Of a DNA stretch of 64,000 nucleotides, positions 54,404 to 64,000 are shown in pieces; position 1 is the stretch's first letter, and each line of letters opens with the position of its first letter. The notes under the pieces are model-generated. The model made no database searches. It worked only from the letters and a program-made list of their open reading frames with translations, and was not told the DNA's origin. The position numbers and the translations under genes were made by a program. Source of the DNA: Gonocerus acuteangulatus (Eukaryota > Arthropoda > Insecta > Hemiptera > Coreidae); NCBI GenBank assembly GCA_946811695.1, contig OX328123.1, positions 148,671,975 through 148,735,974 on the forward strand, read 5' to 3'.

Positions 54404-54692
54404 TATCCTATCCTTAGGTTTTCCAGGCAAGGTAATAATATCCGGAACCCTTGCACAGCCTCCTCGCCTATAACCTTGGTAATACTCGTAAATATATTGG
54501 GTGTTACCATATGACTTCTTGGAAACACAAACTTTTAAATTTTAACGCCCATTGAATAAAATATAGTATGACGGGAACCGTGCTGTAATAAACTGCACAA
54601 AATTGTATAGTAACGTAATTTTAATGAAACATTATTTAACACAATGAAATAACTACTTTTCTGCCGTGACGAAGCACGGGTATTCAGCTAGT
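54404..54692 (-). repeat. CGTGCTTCG-family interspersed repeat, partial
   Basis: On the minus strand it starts CTAGCTGAATACCCGTGCTT and runs through GTTATTTCATTGTG, GCACGGTTCCCGTCATA and CTTGCACAGCCTCC in inverted form. It is cut by the assembly gap. Confidence 0.7.
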
Positions 54693-54719
54693 ACTTCATG
54701 AAATACATACTTTTTTAAA

Positions 54720-54720
<1 letters not shown>

Positions 54721-54786
<66 letters not shown>
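54721..54786. repeat. (TA)n microsatellite
   Basis: Uninterrupted TA run. Confidence 0.95.
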
Positions 54787-54790
<4 letters not shown>

Positions 54791-54945
54791 TTGAACCAGC
54801 GTGTCTTCGTGATCTTTGGCTTCTGAAAAGTGAAATCTTCAGGTCACTTGCACAAGTAGTTCTAGCAATTCCGAAGTGGATCATAACGTCAACCTCATAA
54901 AGCTGGTTTCCTACCTACAGAGCACGGTAAAAACGCGATAAAACG
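54787..54945 (+). mobile_element. Helentron-like repeat, subfamily B, diverged 3' piece
   Basis: After the TA run: AAATTTGAACCAGCGTG, AACGTCAACCTCATAAAGC, TTTCCTACCTACAGAG, then CACGGTAAAAACGCG. It follows the layout of the B 3' end, but the hairpin is decayed. Confidence 0.55.
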
Positions 54946-54960
54946 TACATAGGGATGTGT

Positions 54961-55410
54961 TATTTTTTTTTTTATTTGTTTATTTGAAATCTGTACATAA
55001 ATCATCTAGTACAATCGTCAAGTTTGTTGACACAGATATTACATAAAAGTTTATTATAACGGTAAAATTAAAACAAAATAAAAATAATGAAGTATTTGGA
55101 ACCATTGTTTTTACTTCCTAAGGCGGGTAAACAAATGAATTAATGATCACAATGGGATCGGCTATGTTAGTTTTTCTCGGGGCCACTGTCTCTTGAGCCG
55201 CCTGGGAGGATTGTTGGATGGGATTGGGAAGATAAGGATAGACCTTCAGGATTAGGATGGTAGGACAATTTGGAGTGGAACATTTGGAAACGGGTTTTAG
55301 CAAGGTCAAGGTTAAATGGGATGTTAAGGTCATTGTGAAGGGTTTTGTTGGATACATAGAAAGGAGCATTTATAATTTTACGGGGGACTTTTGACTGGAA
55401 TGCCTGTATA
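54961..55410 (-). mobile_element. Jockey LINE 3' fragment, same family as 4084-5744
   Basis: The T run at 54961-54973 is the poly(A) tail on the element strand. Coding remnants on the minus strand read IQAFQSKVPRKIINAPFYVS, NKTLHNDLNIPFNLDLAKTR and SYHPNPEGLSLSSQSHP, then GGSRDSGPEKN and a stop. This preserves the natural C-terminal end that is blurred in the other copy. 5' truncation is at about 55410. No certain TSD was found. Confidence 0.82.
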
Positions 55411-56124
55411 GGTCCATATAGGTCGAATGATTGAAGAATACTAATAATAGGACTAAGTTTAAATCCGACCAAATATGGAGTTCGTTGCATTTCAAAGAAA
55501 TAAGAAAACTTTAATAATTACTTTCGACTGGTCCCTTTACATCAGTAAATTCCTGGAACAAATTCTAAAAAAAATTGTGATTTAAAAGGCAAAGAAGGAA
55601 TGAAAAGCTAGCAAAAATAGAGAAGAATAAGAAAAAAAAATGAAAAAGAAGAAAAAAATACAATAGCAAAAGAAGGAGTTGTATTATAGGGATTGTATTA
55701 GAGGTGTTGCCGACCCCCCGACTAAATATTTGAGAATGTTGGGGTGAGGGGGGGGGCAATAAACGAGGAGGATGGCTCCTAATTCCAGAGGCGGGCAAAT
55801 TTTAATACAATACATGGGCTTTAATATCGTAAAGTTTGTTTTTCTCCAGGACTGGAGGCTGGAACAGAGATTAAAATTCAGGGAAGGTGAGCTCCAACCA
55901 TAATTGTTCCCATCAGTTCTTCCTCAGTCTTACCAAGAGGTAAAAGCCATAATCCATTGGTCTTCCGGATTCCATTTCACCCTATCATTGAATGAATCAA
56001 AATGTATATTTTCCAAAAAAACTCGATACAGAATTGCATTATTATGAGAAAAAAGCAATAAAGAAAACAGTAAACAAAAAAATAAAATGCAAATCGTCTT
56101 CAGTAGCTGATTGACAATTCATCT
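55411..56124. other. Unassigned stretch
   Basis: Purine-rich region 55560-55680 and a G run near 55750. No gene recognised. Confidence 0.4.
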
Positions 56125-56500
56125 GTCCAACATGATTGCCGACTTTGTCCAATCTTTCCGCAATACCGAGTCTAATCAATCTTTCGTCATGCCGAGTCTG
56201 TCAAACCTTTCGGTCATGCCAAAGTCTGCATAATCTTTCTTTAATGCCGAGTTTGTCCAATATTTCCGTCCTGCCAAATTCTGCCTAATCTTTCCTTATT
56301 GCCGAGTCTTACCGATCTACCCGTCTTGCCGAGTCTGTCCAATCATTCCGTCATGTCGAGTTTTTCCAACATTTCTGTCATGACAAAGTCTGCCTAATCT
56401 TTCCGTCATCCCAAGTCTGTCCAACCTTTCCGTCATGACAAAATCTGCCTAATCTTTCCGTCATGCCGAGTCTAACCGATCATTCCGTCATGAGAAATAA
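56125..56500. repeat. Minisatellite, ~30-bp units
   Basis: About a dozen imperfect units of the type GCCGAGTCTGTCCAATCTTT followed by CCGTCAT. Two variants (CGAGTCTGTCC and AAAGTCTGCCT) alternate irregularly. Confidence 0.88.
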
Positions 56501-57055
56501 GAAAAATGCTCCAGAGTAACCCCCCCCCCCCTACAGATCAGAGTTGGGCAAACGTTAGCGTGCGCTAAAAGCTGATACCTCTCCGCTAATTTAGCGAAAC
56601 TGTAGAAAGCCAGCGCTAATAATTAGCGGTTAGCGGCGGCAATGCGCTAACCGCTAATCTATTTATGAAATATCGTAATTGCTATAGTTACAAGTTGTAA
56701 CTATAGCTTAAGCTATTAGCAATTACGATATTTCATAAATAGATTAGCGGTTAGCGCACTGCCGCCGCTAACCGCTAATTATTAGCGCTGGCTTTCTACA
56801 GTTTCGCTAAATTAGCGGAGAGGTATCAGCTTTTAGCGCGCGCTAACGTTTGCCCAACTCTGCTACAGATTGACGGCTTTTGCTGGTTAACAAAATCGTT
56901 CAATTGTTTGCTAGAGGAATACTACATACCATCACGGATAGACACACAAACACTCACAAACAAGGCACGATCGATAAAGATATGAACAAATCTTTCAAAA
57001 ATACAGTCATGATTGCAATGTCAATAGCTTATTTCCTTCGGAGGAAAGTGTTAAA
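56501..57055 (+). mobile_element. Helentron-like repeat, subfamily A, 3' part, split by hAT MITE
   Basis: AGAGTAACCCCCC leads into the MITE. After it come TTGACGGCTTTTGCTGGTTA and ACAAAATCGTTCAATTG, and the end has GATCGATAAAGATATGAAC, TTCCTTCGGAGGAAAGTG and TTAAAA. The TA run typical of this position is replaced by CACACAAACACTCACAAAC. Confidence 0.65.
56539..56862. mobile_element. Palindromic hAT MITE with perfect 8-bp TSD
   Basis: The 324-bp element starts CAGAGTTGGGCAAACGTTAG and ends with the complement. The arms are nearly identical to a centre at about 56700. The flanks CTACAGAT (56531-56538 and 56863-56870) are an exact 8-bp TSD. The ends resemble hAT termini (CAGAG-TTGGGCA). There is no coding capacity. 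GCTAA-type motifs are repeated throughout the arms. Confidence 0.92.
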
Positions 57056-57902
57056 AAGCGACAAGGTTGCGACTCCATCAACAGGTTGCTCGTAAAGAAG
57101 ATATCCAAAGCAGGAGTGTCGAAACATCTACTTTTCCAAGCTACATTCCACCTCGAGGAATACAGCTTTGTCTTATAATATTCGATTGACGACTATCTTA
57201 TGGGTTAATACTACTTTTGTGATCAAAATCAATGCCATTTTCTCTAATTTATGAATAACAAATAAATATATATTTTCAATTCTTTATGTCATGAGTTTTA
57301 TATGGGATATTAAAGTATAAGAAAACATATTCAGGAACATAAATATGCTTTAGGTCCACCCGACTAACCTATGTAATGTACTGTATAACATATAGTCTTC
57401 TTTTCCGTACATGACTACCGCGCATGCGCGAACCCCAGCAGACACTTTTTTGTAAATTTTTTTTTTTCAGTTTATTCATCGCTAAAGCATATTTATGCTA
57501 AAAGTTTTATTTCTTCGAAAATAAAATTGCAGCGCGGTCTCTGACGAATGTAAAACCTCCTTCTCCAGAGAGATAGTCTGCATGTGTCAATTTTTAATCA
57601 AGAGTAAAAAACCAAAAGTAAAAGAAGAGGGTAAACGTAGATAGGATTTTTAAAAAGTATTAATTTTTTTCAAAAATGGTGAGACATTCTTCATTTTCTA
57701 TTAAAAAATCGAAATTTTACCTAGTTTACTAGCAAATATCTTTAGGGAGCAGCAGTTCAAATTAAAGTTAATCGAGTGAAAAGTGAAGGCGCTAGCGTTT
57801 CGCCCGATTTAAAAACATAGTTTTAAGAAAATCGTCTTTGAAGTTAATGTACTGAAATATTAGTTTTTTGTGATCTATTTCTTGTAATAAAGATTTTTAA
57901 AA
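57056..57902. other. Mixed non-coding stretch
   Basis: Apart from the inverted CGCATGCG repeat at 57404-57500 no element is recognised. The 57530-57900 part is single-copy in the window and precedes the candidate exon. Confidence 0.4.
57404..57500 (-). repeat. CGCATGCG dispersed repeat, second copy
   Basis: GTACATGACTACCGCGCATG and ATCGCTAAAGCATATTTATG are the complement of phrases at 1190-1460. Confidence 0.7.
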
Positions 57903-57970
57903 ATGGCTTATATTAATAAGAGTATGTTTTGGAAACCATTCAGCCCAAAGGAGTTGAATAAACTAACAAG
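57903..57970 (+). CDS. Candidate first coding exon of a host gene
   Basis: ATG at 57903 (context AAAAATGG) opens MAYINKSMFWKPFSPKELNK and LT. After codon 22 plus two bases, the frame meets AAG/GTGAGT at 57970/57971, a near-consensus 5' splice site. The surrounding 57530-58360 has no repeat partner in the window. No matching second exon was found before the window end, and no protein family is recognised. It may be chance. A conserved orthologue or transcript would be needed to accept it. Confidence 0.25.
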
Positions 57971-58364
57971 GTGAGTATACAGTGATGGGTTCACCGATTA
58001 AGCCCATTATTTTCTGGTGATTCTGCATCGAAAAATATTCGACACGTGTCTGAGCGTCCTGTCCAATGCGCATTAGGAACTGAGAAATAAAATAGAATAG
58101 GTTGAAAATGCTTTAATTTATATATCGAGTTTAGAAAATGATATCGACATGATTCTTTCACCAATTTATTTGTTTTATAGAGTATCTATATTAAGGAAAA
58201 AATACAATCGTTAAACAATAATTTATATTTTCACAAATAAATTAAAAAAATATGCTCACGTTTTCAAGTAAACTAGAATTATACATATTATTACATTAAA
58301 ATTTATTATTATTACATTAAAATCCCCCCATGAAACCCTAATGTGGTAAATATCATCGAAAACA
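57971..58364. other. AT-rich stretch
   Basis: No feature recognised beyond the possible intron start. Confidence 0.35.
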
Positions 58365-59342
58365 AAAAGTCCGACTCGCAGGAAGTGCGTCATCTTAGAG
58401 CGGTTCCGTTCTTATCCCTAGTGTCCTTTGGAAAGATTGAAATAGCGACAGTTAGTATTTTGGTTCGACCTTTCCTGAAATCCCTTTACCCCCGTAAACA
58501 AAGGGCCCGTTACAAAGGGCCAGCGTACCCTTTTACCTGGAATCGCACCCAATAGCTTGGTTGGCCACTACTTGAAATAGTTATTTCACTGTATCATATA
58601 TCAAAACAAATATCAAAATGTTTCTAATTTTCTTGACTTCTTCCACTGTAATACTAACTCTAAAAATAAATGCAATTAAAAAAAAACAATCAAAAAGTGA
58701 CCTAAACAACTATGAAAACCCGTTCAAAAGAACAAAACAAACACATTTGAAGTTTTAAGGACTTATTTCTCCGACTGACAATGCCTAATCAAACATTTCT
58801 TCAAAACCTTTTTTGTAGAGAGTTTAGTAAGCTTTTGAATGGTAACCTTCCGCTTACCAAAATTTGCAACCGTTTTAGAGATATTAAGGAAAATATACGA
58901 AGTTTCCAAAATATTTTGTGTCTCTTAATAAAATATTTTATTCTAATCCTTCCTTAACTCCAAAGGTAACCAAAATTTAATCATGTTTGTTTATATGAAT
59001 TTCAAACATAACTGAATCCCATGATTCCAAGTACGTATTTCCAAACACCAAAAAGGTATTTCAACAACTATTTCGACACTTTTCTCGAAAACGGTTAAAG
59101 CTATCGCCTTAAAATGAATTCATTCGTTTTCCTAGGCCAGGAGGCCTATAAAACAAGTAATTGCAAGCACATGAAGTAAGCACAACGATTTTTTACGTGC
59201 AGATTTCGCTTCAAAAACGGTGTTCCTGTGGGCGGATTCTGCTGGTTAACGAACTTGACCTTATAAATTAGAGGAAAAATGTATGTACCAAATTTCATCA
59301 AAATCGGACCATTTTTGAGGTGACCAGAGAGCGAAAAGACAA

Positions 59343-59393
<51 letters not shown>
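58365..59393 (+). mobile_element. Helentron-like repeat, subfamily B, 5' part
   Basis: Starts AAAAAGTCCGACTCGCAGG with the subterminal CTTAGAGCGGTTCCG and runs to a TA run, where a palindromic transposon has inserted. The 3' part resumes at 61123. Together they form one full repeat. The interior shares GGTTAACGAACTTGACC and AAATCGGACCATTTTTGAG with other B copies. Confidence 0.75.
59345..59393. repeat. (TA)n microsatellite
   Basis: Left half of the split TA run. Confidence 0.95.
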
Positions 59394-59396
<3 letters not shown>

Positions 59397-61122
59397 GGTG
59401 TCCCGTAAATGTCTAGTCATATTGTGAGGGGTGATAGAGGACCTTTAGGGGAACAAAAAATGTTCTATGACGATTTCCCGAATTCTCGCCCATAAGGGAG
59501 AAAACGTCGTTTTATTGTTTTTTCGAGACATACGTACTTTTTAGAAGAATAATCGTTGTAGCTCCGTCCCAGGTGGTACTACTAGAAAGGGAGTGAAACC
59601 AATCGAAAGCTGAGTAAATTTACTATAAGACTAGTTGGGAGTAAACGTAAAAATGAATGAATGTAAGTATGTATATCTTACCAAAAGAAGGCACTTCTAA
59701 ATTTCCTGACATTTTATTGATATTTCTTTCCAGCGTTACTCCTCAATAAGCAGGATCTGAGATTTCCGGGTTTCAGAAAAACTTCCTCATTTAACCAGCT
59801 TTCCATTCATGTATCACAACCCTGTGTTATTGAAGTACTTGAACGATTTAAGAACAAAAGTTTTAAAAAAAAACATGGATCTGTGAAAAGAAAATTATAT
59901 TTTTTTCTTCAATTTATTCAAAAAGCTGAAGGGAAATATTTTTTTTATAAATGTTTACATAAATATTAAGTAAATATTTACTTAAAAGAATAAAAAAAAT
60001 TACTTCCACGGATATAAAAAAAAAATCCTAAAACAGTAAATAAATAAAATACACATTTATTTTGAATTTATTAATTCTGGTAACTAATACTGGGTCCAGG
60101 AGGCGGCCATTAAGGAACCCCAACTATACATTAACCTCAGAAATTACTATTTTTACCTATATCACGCATTTGAACACATTTTTACAGGACTATGTACATA
60201 TTATTTATGAGGGATAGAATTTTTAATTACCACAACGAAAACGCATGGGCTCAGAATCCCAGTGAGTTTCACAAGCCCAGCCATCAGTATTAATTTAAGG
60301 TAAAACATTTGTTTTCTATATATAAGTACCTGTAAAAATGTGTACAAATGCGTGATCTAGGTAAAAATAATAATTTTTGAGGTTAATGTATGGTTGGGGT
60401 TCCTTAATGGCCGCCTCCTGGACCCAGTATTAGTTACCTGAATTAACAAATTTAAAATAAATGTGTATTTTATTTATTTACTGTTTTAGGAATTTTTTTT
60501 ATATTCGTGGAAGTAATTTTTTTTTATTCTTTAAGTAAATATTTACTTAATATTTATGTAAACATTTATAAAAAAAATATTTTCCTTCAGCTTTTTGAAT
60601 AAACTGAAGAAAAAAATATAATTTTCTTTTCACAGATCCATGTTTTTTTTTTAAACATTTGTACTTAAACCGTTCAAATACTTCAATAACACAGGGTTGT
60701 GATACATGAATGGAAAGCGGGTTAAATGAAGAAGTTTTTCTGAAACCCGGAAATCTCAGATCCTGCCCATTGAGGAGTAACGCTGGAAAGAAATATCAAT
60801 AAAATGTCAGGAAATTTAGAATTGCCTTCTTTTTGTAAGATATACATACTTACATTCATTCATTTTTACGTTTACTCCCAACTAGTCTTATAGTAAATTT
60901 ACTCAGCTTTCGATTGGTTTCACTCCCTTTCTAGTAGTACCACCTGGGACGGAGCTACAACGATTATGTTTCTAAAAACCATGTTTGTCTCGATAAAACA
61001 ATAAAACGACGTTTTCTCCCTTATGGGCGAGAATTCGGGAAATCGTCATAGAACATTTTTTGTTCCCCCAAGGGTCCTCTATCGCCCCTCTCAATATGAC
61101 TAGATATTTACGGGACACCCTG
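59394..61122. mobile_element. 1.73-kb palindromic CAGGGTG transposon derivative
   Basis: The left arm (59394 to about 60195) and right arm (about 60325 to 61122) are near-identical inverted copies of roughly 800 bp, starting CAGGGTGTCCCGTAAATGTC (the right outer end differs slightly). TA flanks both sides. The ~130-bp centre holds GAATCCCAGTGAGTTTCACA. A single arm exists alone at 9086-9788. No transposase domain was recognised in the arms, although the ends match those of the DUF4817-type element at 23874. Confidence 0.88.
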
Positions 61123-61193
<71 letters not shown>

Positions 61194-61330
61194 AATTTGA
61201 ACCACCTATATTTTCCTGATCTATGGGATCTGAAACGAGAAAGTTTCTAGTCGGCACTTCCGGATTGCGTCGTGAGGTCAACCTCATAAGCGGGTTTTCC
61301 CTATGGAGGCAGGGAGTGACCGCGCTAAAA
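61123..61330 (+). mobile_element. Helentron-like repeat, subfamily B, 3' part
   Basis: The remaining TA run (to about 61190), ACAAATTTGAACCACC, GCACTTCCGGATTGCG, AGGTCAACCTCATAAGCGGG, then the hairpin TTCCCTATGGAGGCAGGGAG and TGACCGCGCTAAAA. Completes the copy started at 58365. Confidence 0.75.
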
Positions 61331-61337
61331 CAAAGTA

Positions 61338-61480
61338 AAAAAAAGACCGACTCGCAGGAACTGCATCATCTTAGCGCGGTTCCGTTCTTATCCCTAGTCG
61401 AATTTGGAAAGATTAAAGTAGAAACATTTATTATTTTGGTTCGACCTTTCTTGAAAAGGTTTTAGGATCTTACCTGCATG
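61338..61480 (+). mobile_element. Helentron-like repeat, subfamily B, next 5' end in tandem
   Basis: AAAAAGACCGACTCGCAGGA and CTTAGCGCGGTTCCGTTCTT begin only about 8 bp after the 3' terminus of the preceding copy, in the same orientation. It is truncated at about 61480. Confidence 0.72.
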
Positions 61481-61609
61481 GGTCGGCCAACCCCAGAAAG
61501 GCCGCCGCATAGAGGCAGTTGGAAATAGTCACAAGGCCTTCGAATCTCTATCATTGAAAGCTATATTTCTAACAATAAATTGATTTTCCTTGACTTTGAA
61601 ACAAATACA
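61481..61609. other. Unassigned short stretch
   Basis: Nothing recognised. Confidence 0.35.
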
Positions 61610-61845
61610 ACGCGGTAACAGCTGACCTGTTATCGTCCTTGCGTACCGAGGCTTGGCTGCGATCTTCAAAACCAACTTAAACTTCAAACCCCTCTAAAAT
61701 ACTTAAAAATTTGAATATCAAAGATAACTTTTCTTAGCGAGTGATTACATCCTAAAGGGAATTTCCATGCAAAATTTCAAATTTTGGTGTCAAGTGGTTT
61801 GGGCTAGGTCAGTGGGTGAGTGGTTTTTGACAAATATATAGTTTA
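61610..61845 (+). repeat. CGTGCTTCG-family interspersed repeat, 3' end
   Basis: CGCGGTAACAGCTG, CCCCTCTAAAATACTTAAAA, CTTTTCTTAGCGAGTG, GCAAAATTTCAAATTTTGG and TTTTTGACAAATATATAG match the ends of the copies at 11230, 42117 and 45268. Confidence 0.65.
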
Positions 61846-62667
61846 TATATATGTATATATATGTATATATAAAATTATGAAATTTTTGGAGGTTGAAAAT
61901 CGGTTTAATGGAGTTTTGTCTTTATCAAGAATATTTCCATAAATACAATCTGAATAGCTACGTTCCATCGGAATGTACTAAAACGAAATGCCTACCTGAA
62001 TGAAATAAATAATTTGTAGAGTTGTTTGAGCAGTGAAGTTATAGAGGATTGTCAAAATAGAAGGAAAAAAGGGCGGGAGTAGATGGGGTTTGGCGGGTAA
62101 ATGTTGCAAGAGGCGTGGAATTCGCCCCATGGGTTCAGCTTCCCCGTCGCATATTTAAAGTTCATCCATACTAAAGACCCGCCAGCTCTTCGGATCTCCT
62201 TCCACGGAAACGATTCCTTCAGATGAACGGGTTAAGGGATTCAAAGTGATTCCGAACACCCTTCATTCCCGGACCAATCAGATTTCATATTTAAGGCTGT
62301 TGCTTTTTCCGTTCTCTTTCAGGATGGTCGTTGGGATAAAAGGAGAAGAGCGATAACAAAAAGAAATGTATATTTGACTCCGGGGCGTTCTAATAGATCC
62401 TCCCTTTTCCAGGTTAGAGATTTCCAACTAAAATAAAAAGTCTATTCTTCAATAACTGAATAGGTGGACCCTATCTATAAACATATATGTTTTTAAGGCC
62501 ACAAAAACTATTACAAGGGTCAGTAATAATATGTAAAAGAAATACACATATTATGGTCAAAGTGCACCCAAACGTTCTAAAATTAAAATGTTTAATAAAA
62601 TGATGAAACAAACTCTAATTGCGAAATTTCGTCCCCAAGAGTTGCATAAATTAGATACACTCCTTAG
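61846..62667. other. Non-coding, partly single-copy stretch
   Basis: The 62050-62420 part is balanced in composition and unrepeated in the window, possibly host sequence. No gene recognised. Confidence 0.4.
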
Positions 62668-62815
62668 GATGCGAATGGAGTCTAGCAGTACTCAGTGAGC
62701 ACTTAACACTCCGTGCCAAGGGTCGTGGGTTCGATTCCTGCAATGGGGTGGTGGCTTTTCTTTAAAAAAAAAAGAAAAGGCATCAGCCCTATCTTGGCTA
62801 GAAAAGGGTCGTAAC
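62668..62815 (+). mobile_element. tRNA-related SINE-like element
   Basis: TCTAGCAGTACTCAGTGAGC is a possible A-box region and GGTTCGATTCC (62728-62738) a B box, followed by a GGTGGCTTTTC body and an A10 run. It shares AAGGGTCGTGGGTTCGATTC with the fragment at the window end, so at least two copies exist. No TSD was found. Confidence 0.55.
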
Positions 62816-63345
62816 TTATAGATAACCCGTCCTAAAATTCGCAGTTAATAATAATGGATCTTAAAATTTAAATAAAAAGATTATCTAGGCCCACGGTAGA
62901 TGCTTGGTTCCGGCCTATGTGTATATTCCTCTGTGTATATTACAGGAGGTCTTAGAGCCGATTTTTACCCTCTCATAACTTTTAACCAGGTAAAGATACA
63001 GTTATGAAATTTTACAGAGGTATTATACTACTAGAAGACTGGAACGTGAGAAAACTGGAAATTTTCATAGTTCTACATCGAATAGTTTCTGAGATATCGA
63101 AAATCGGGATTTATAGGACTCACTGACTCACTGACTGACTCATCTAAATTATTAGGCACTTCCCATGATGCTAGAGGCTTGAAATTTTGCAGGATGATAG
63201 ATATGAGGGTGCTATTAAAGGAAAAAATCTAAATATCCTGAAAAGTTATGTTTGACGGCGCTTCCGGGGCGGGGGCGTGCCAGTTTTGTACTTCCTTCGG
63301 AAACCCATCATTCGGTCCGTAACCCATGATGTGGGGTATCAAATT
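62816..63345. other. Non-coding stretch with ACTG tandem repeats
   Basis: ACTCACTGACTCACTGACTG near 63118 resembles, in inverted form, the CAGTGAG units that end the CGTGCTTCG repeats, so this may be another diverged, inverted copy. No gene. Confidence 0.35.
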
Positions 63346-63765
63346 AAACTTGGCAATGTTTTATTTGTGCCGAAATAATCTTTAGAGAGAAAACTAAACA
63401 ATGCCAAGTTTAATAATATACCTGGTTGAGGAAAGTGATATTTTAGTTACTGGATATAAGTATATTTATTGTTTTTAACGGTCAGTTGAAGTGTCTTTAC
63501 TGTTCTTAGTAAGTAACTATGAGGTCTTCTAAGTAATGAACTCGGACATTTCTTTCTTGTATCACCTCTTGTATTGGCAAATATTTTTGGTTAAAAATAT
63601 GGTACACTTAATACACCAACTCATACTACTTTTTTGGAGTGTAGGATGGTAAGGCGTTTTTGGGGGGTTTTAGGAGGAGATATTTCTCGCTTTTTGGGGA
63701 AGGGAGTGTTTCTTTGTAGGGGGAGGAACTTGACCTCTATTTCACATTTATGCTTTTATTGGGAT
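63346..63765 (+). mobile_element. Single-arm copy of the 12-kb palindrome family
   Basis: It starts with the hairpin AAACTTGGCAATG..CATTGCCAAGTTT-like centre and then follows the right arm of 12022-12760 (CTGGTTGAGGAAAGTGATAT, GGTCAGTTGAAGTGTCTTTA, TTTTTTGGAGTGTAGGATGG), with small insertions, to GGGAT at 63765. The other arm is absent. Confidence 0.82.
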
Positions 63766-63939
63766 ATTAGATTTCACCTGACTCGTACCCCGCGCCTTTG
63801 CGGGGTGCACATCGGCGATTGTCCTATTGTCGTGTTGCGAGTCCTATACCTGGTTTGGGTTACCTTAAACTCCTGATACACTGCCCACCTTTCGTCGACT
63901 TCCTAATTTCACCCTCATCAGGGCTACCAAAATGTATAC

Positions 63940-64000
63940 ACAAGGGTCGTGGGTTCGATTCCCACTATTGGATGGTGGATATTCTTTAGAAAAAGGAAAA
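63940..64000 (+). mobile_element. SINE-like fragment cut by window end
   Basis: AAGGGTCGTGGGTTCGATTC with B box GGTTCGATTCC at 63952-63962 and GGTGGATATTCTTTAGAAAA. Same family as 62668-62815; the end is outside the window. Confidence 0.5.

Noticed and set aside
54047..54528. Open frames across the N gap
   Set aside because: They consist mainly of unknown bases.

Overview
The window is AT-rich eukaryotic DNA built almost entirely of nested and decayed transposable elements and satellites. Jockey-, R1-, R2- and I-clade LINEs occur together with mariner, Tc1, hAT and Harbinger-type DNA transposons, which points to an arthropod, most likely an insect. Genus and species cannot be read from the sequence. 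No complete host gene was recognised. One short candidate first exon (57903-57970) is offered with low confidence, and a 200-base assembly gap lies at 54204-54403.

Layout. 1-9.1 kb: a palindromic element, a hAT-like element made of AATTAC repeats, a 5'-truncated Jockey LINE with a clear target-site duplication (TSD), and Helentron-like repeats. 9.1-13.6 kb: one arm of a CAGGGTG element, a hAT end fragment with nested repeats, and a 739-bp near-perfect palindrome. 15-17.4 kb: dead mariner transposase, a 30-bp minisatellite, and R1 and other LINE fragments. 18.6-25.9 kb: a ribozyme-like motif, a full-length Helentron-like repeat, a dimeric 124-bp satellite, and a DUF4817-type DNA transposon split by another Helentron-like repeat. 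26-34.5 kb: a dispersed repeat pair, an R2-clade LINE remnant, three MITEs, an inverted repeat carrying two facing hammerhead-like motifs, and an I-clade LINE end. 36.8-44 kb: a nest with a hAT element (8-bp TSD) inside a Helentron-like repeat, a Tc1 element inside the hAT, and a tRNA-derived SINE inside the Tc1. 46.5-47.7 kb: a ~121-bp tandem array. 48.1-51.3 kb: a Jockey LINE with an intact 895-residue endonuclease/reverse transcriptase ORF and a perfect 15-bp TSD. 54-58 kb: gap, LINE tail, minisatellite, and a palindromic hAT MITE with a perfect 8-bp TSD. 58.4-61.5 kb: a 1.73-kb palindromic DNA element inside the TA run of a Helentron-like repeat. 62.6-64 kb: SINE-like pieces and one arm of the 12-kb palindrome family.

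The main theme is a Helentron-like (DINE-1/HINE-like) repeat group with two subfamilies, A and B. Each has a 5' AAAAAGTCCG start, a subterminal inverted repeat, a central TA run and a 3' hairpin followed by GCTAA. A filled and an empty site inside one transposon show insertion without TSD. Their TA runs have repeatedly received CAGGGTG-ended transposons. Several insertions can be ordered in time because the window also holds a second, uninterrupted copy of the target. The only intact enzyme gene seen is the Jockey ORF2; everything else looks dead or non-autonomous.
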